A DNA stretch of 33,732 nt, taken from positions 1 to 33,732 of the forward strand of contig JAKAAJ010000004.1 of the NCBI GenBank assembly GCA_021802365.1. The letters are read 5' to 3'. Below, one piece after another: positions 31,339 through 33,732 of this stretch. The notes beneath the pieces are model-generated. The model had not been told where the DNA came from and searched no databases. It worked only from the letters and a program-made list of their open reading frames with translations. Position 1 is the stretch's first letter, and every line of letters starts with the position of its first letter. A program made the position numbers and the translations under genes. This DNA is from Thermoplasmata archaeon. GTDB taxonomy: Archaea; Thermoplasmatota; Thermoplasmata; Thermoplasmatales; Thermoplasmataceae.

Positions 31339-31964
31339 TCATTGTGATATATTGTTTGATTTGTAATAGTTTGAAGGCAATTGTTTAGAAACTGACTGTT
31401 TTTATTCCTGCGTTGGCTCATTTCCCTTTATCCGATCATCTTTCTCCAGAATTGTAAGAACCCGGTTCAATATCCTTGCATGTTCCCAGTATCTACCTCT
31501 TAGTGAATTATAATATTTGCATCATCCAGATCATTAAGGAGGCCTTATTTACTGGTTCTAGAAGTACATGAAAGAGGTTTCCGTTTTACTGTATAAAGAT
31601 CAAAAGTCACTGTTCTTCTCGACAGATTTGAGGATAAAAGCATTCCCTCTATTCAGTTCGTTCTGTGATATTGACTCTTTGTTTCACAAGTACTATCTCC
31701 GTTGACCTTTAAAAGACAATGAAGAACAGAAGCCGTTTTAGAATACATAGGGCCTTTAGACCATGCAAAATCCGCTTTCTTGAACTCAAAGAAACAACAG
31801 ATGTAAAGTTAGAAACAACCATCAGCACATGCCTATATGGGGAATCGCACTATTCCAATCTCTTTAATGTTGCTGCAAATATGGCTATTAAATTCATGTA
31901 TTCTAATTTAACACATTTATATTTAAAAAATTGGGTTAATGAAATAAAAAAATGTGGTAAATAT
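31339..31964. other. 626 bp gene-poor region with possible decayed coding sequence
   Basis: Between cobS and the MFS gene, both on the minus strand. No intact gene is convincing. A plus-strand frame from 31719 runs into the antisense of the MFS gene and has no family character. On the minus strand, two short stretches (31402-31521 and about 31640-31800) have protein-like composition but are broken by stops. The first is listed separately. Confidence 0.45.
31402..31521 (-). pseudogene. Possible remnant of a decayed gene (C-terminal fragment)
   Basis: On the minus strand a 39-codon stretch reads YYNSLRGRYWEHARILNRV then LTILEKDDRIKGNEPTQE before a stop. It looks like a genuine helical protein end and has no start codon. 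Immediately upstream the same kind of sequence continues in another frame (GLLNDLDDANIIIH, about 31505-31546), as expected after a one-base frameshift. Origin unknown; a mobile element or a lost small gene are both possible. Low confidence because the evidence is composition only. Confidence 0.25.
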
Positions 31965-33317
31965 TCACTGGCTCTCAATCAATTTGTCAGTGGTCTCGTA
32001 TGTCTCAAGGTCGACGTTCTTAGTTTCTTTGAGTACAAACATTGCCAGAACCGCCATTGTAGTATACACAACTGTTATAGCAGCGATATAAGGGTAAGCT
32101 GCTGTAGTTCCTACTGCTGCATATATAACTGTTGCAATTATGGGTGCAAGCCCACCTCCATATACCTGTGAGAACTGGTATGATGCGCTCGCTCCTGATG
32201 CTCTGTATTTCGTCGGGTAGAACTCTGTATAGATAGCTGGAAGTGCACCATATGCAAGGCCGTACCCAACTGACCAGGTTATTGTAAATGCAAGTACCGC
32301 AAGCCAGAAATTCAGAGTGTCAAGCAAAACGAAAAATGGTATGGCAAATATCAGGAGCAATGTTAGCGAGATCATAATGGAAAGTTTCCTGCCATATCGG
32401 TCAGCAATCCATGAACCTGCAAGCATGAAGAAGAACATGAATACGGCCGAGATAAGAAGGACCTCATCAGCATGAACAGCTGTGTAGCCAATCTTTACCA
32501 TATAGGTGTTTCCGAATACGAAAGCAAGGAAAAATCCTGCTCCAAAAGCACCGTTTATAAGTGATGTAACCAGGACTTTTTTGGGCAGTTCCTTCCACAC
32601 AGTTAACGCTGGATACTTCAGTGTTTTCTTTGATCCCCTTAGCTTTTCGAATAACTGGCTGTCATCAAGCCTCAATCGTATAATCAGCCCTACTATGGCA
32701 ACAAGAAAACCAGCATAGAAGAGAATTCTCCAACCTGCAGTGTATGCTCCGGATTCAAAAAATGTCAAACCCTGAGTATTTTCCAAAATGAGGACAAATC
32801 CAAGCGCTAGGACAAGTCCAAAAGGTACAGCGAATGCGACCCAGCCACTCCAGAATGCCCTTCTTTTGCTCTTGGCGGCATATTCTGCTACCCATGTGGA
32901 CGCTGTTCCGAATTCAGCACCGAAGCTGATTCCCTGCAGAACCCTCATAATCAGAATTATCGCTACTGCTATTAAGTCAATAAGTCCTTTTCCTACAGGT
33001 ACAAGGCCTATAATTAGAGTCGAAATACCCATAAGGATAATCGCGTAGACCATGCTGTCTCTTCTTCCGATCCTGTCGGCAAGCTGGCCAAAAATTGTTG
33101 CTCCTATTGGACGCACCATTATTCCCAGTGCATATGTTGAAATTGCTCCTACAATTCCACCATAAGGCCCAAAGAATAGAGTGCCCCATACCAGGCCTGC
33201 AATGGTTCCGGTTACAAGAAAGTCATATTGCTCAATGATCGAGCCAATTATGCTTCCCGTAGCTACCTTCGCAATTTCCCTATCTGAAGGCATGCCTTTC
33301 GAAACATTTGTTTCCAT
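31965..33317 (-). CDS. MFS transporter, metabolite:H+ symporter (MHS) type
   Basis: 450 residues with about 12 membrane helices. The MHS/ProP-KgtP-ShiA-like pattern is clear near the N-terminus: GSIIGSIIEQYDFLVTGTIA and RPIGATIFGQLADRIGRRDSM between helices 2 and 3, with the related second-half loop GSWIADRYGRKLSIM. The family imports organic acids, betaines or similar small metabolites with protons, a fitting role in an acidophile; the substrate cannot be named. I use ATG 33317. A longer frame (to 33356) would add 13 residues that overlap the promoter. A TATA-like box at 33340-33348 lies about 27 bp upstream of 33317. Confidence 0.9.
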   Translation of the reverse strand: METNVSKGMPSDREIAKVATGSIIGSIIEQYDFLVTGTIAGLVWGTLFFGPYGGIVGAISTYALGIMVRPIGATIFGQLADRIGRRDSMVYAIILMGISTLIIGLVPVGKGLIDLIAVAIILIMRVLQGISFGAEFGTASTWVAEYAAKSKRRAFWSGWVAFAVPFGLVLALGFVLILENTQGLTFFESGAYTAGWRILFYAGFLVAIVGLIIRLRLDDSQLFEKLRGSKKTLKYPALTVWKELPKKVLVTSLINGAFGAGFFLAFVFGNTYMVKIGYTAVHADEVLLISAVFMFFFMLAGSWIADRYGRKLSIMISLTLLLIFAIPFFVLLDTLNFWLAVLAFTITWSVGYGLAYGALPAIYTEFYPTKYRASGASASYQFSQVYGGGLAPIIATVIYAAVGTTAAYPYIAAITVVYTTMAVLAMFVLKETKNVDLETYETTDKLIESQ

Positions 33318-33339
33318 ATTGAATGCAAAACATATTACT

Positions 33340-33348
33340 ATATAAATT
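33340..33348 (-). promoter_or_regulatory. TATA box for the MFS transporter gene
   Basis: On the minus strand ATTTATATA lies about 27 bp before the ATG at 33317. It is one of the clearest leaderless promoter layouts in the window and excludes the longer start, which would lie upstream of it. Confidence 0.6.
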
Positions 33349-33356
33349 GTTCTCAA

Positions 33357-33732
33357 TACATTTTTTCTTTTTCTCTCTCGAATAAATTTATACAGAAATT
33401 TTTAATTTGAATTATATGATTACTCCATATTTTATCAAATGTGCTATCATATCTGAGATATTTTTATCAAATACAGTTATGGGAATCTGAATAATTTACT
33501 TTATGGGCCAAAGATTGTTATTCACATTCATATGTAAGTACTCAGTATACTTACTGTTAATAATAACAGAATATTTATTTCCGAATTCCAGGTTTTTCGG
33601 GCATATCTGTTATTCTAAGGGCACAATCTGTGATATTGGCTAATGTCTTCTGTTTTTTGATTAGAAGGCTGGTGAATTTAGGTTATTCAAGCATAATTAA
33701 CGCTTTCAGCCCTGTTCTTAATAAGTGCCAGT
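33357..33732. other. A/T-rich right-end intergenic region with tandem hairpins
   Basis: No gene supported. Contains two adjacent perfect inverted repeats: GTAAGTA (33534-33540) with TACTTAC (33548-33554), and CTGTTA (33554-33559) with TAACAG (33564-33569). It also holds a repeated tttatcaaat near 33434 and 33466. At the extreme end a short minus-strand frame (33687-33731) ends KNRAESVNYA and might be the tail of a gene outside the window, but 14 residues are too few to call. Confidence 0.4.

Noticed and set aside
31719..32171. 150-codon plus-strand frame
   Set aside because: Its second half is antisense to the MFS gene, where it turns into an odd cysteine-rich string; no family pattern and no clear promoter.
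33687..33731. Short minus-strand frame at the window edge ending KNRAESVNYA
   Set aside because: Could be the C-terminus of a gene outside the window, but 14 residues are too few, and a neighbouring frame is equally open.

Overview
The window reads as a chromosomal segment of a thermoacidophilic archaeon of the order Thermoplasmatales. Four things point there: an M1 aminopeptidase of the tricorn-interacting-factor type, archaeal RadA, Pelota and type II GAPDH, archaeal UPF0284-type CobT, and promoters in which an A/T box sits about 25-28 bp before the start codon (leaderless transcripts). Internal operon genes instead carry short Shine-Dalgarno (SD) motifs. I see no rRNA, tRNA, CRISPR array or intact insertion sequence.

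Layout. 1-1141 (-): 5' part of an M1 aminopeptidase, cut by the window edge. 1301-3965 (+): sua5, purE, purK. 6476-3968 (-): gap, radA and an HTH-ACT regulator, a tightly coupled operon. 6619-11001 (+): a giant sequon-rich surface protein with a cytoplasmic winged-helix-like tail, then a small membrane-anchored secreted protein. 11071-12581 (+): a Mut7-C RNase coupled to Pelota, which seems to start at CTG. 12585-16875: an unrecognised lineage protein, a GNAT acetyltransferase, a class V aminotransferase, an Lrp/AsnC regulator and a degenerate ferritin-like protein.

17213-20307 (+): methylmalonyl-CoA mutase as separate catalytic and B12-binding subunits, followed by its GTPase chaperone MeaB. 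20315-25324: a molybdenum hydroxylase module, namely divergent mocA and xdhC, then the FAD, 2Fe-2S and Mo subunits. 25331-31338: cobalamin salvage and nucleotide-loop assembly (cbiP, cbiZ, cobD, cbiB, cobT, cobS). 31339-31964 is gene-poor and may hold decayed coding sequence. 31965-33317 (-) is an MHS-type MFS transporter. The last 415 bp hold no gene I can support.

How it fits together. The B12 genes can rebuild adenosylcobalamin from scavenged cobinamide or cobyric acid, and the neighbouring mutase needs that cofactor. The Mo genes encode both an aldehyde/xanthine-type dehydrogenase and its cofactor-maturation factors. With the peptidase, aminotransferase, Lrp regulator and transporter this suggests a heterotroph living on peptides and organic acids.

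The most unusual items are the surface protein that seems to join a roughly 1,100-residue ectodomain to an intracellular DNA-binding-like domain, the apparent CTG start of pelota behind an RNase gene, the compact Mo-hydroxylase large subunit, and the very tight packing of all six convergent gene junctions (2-18 bp).
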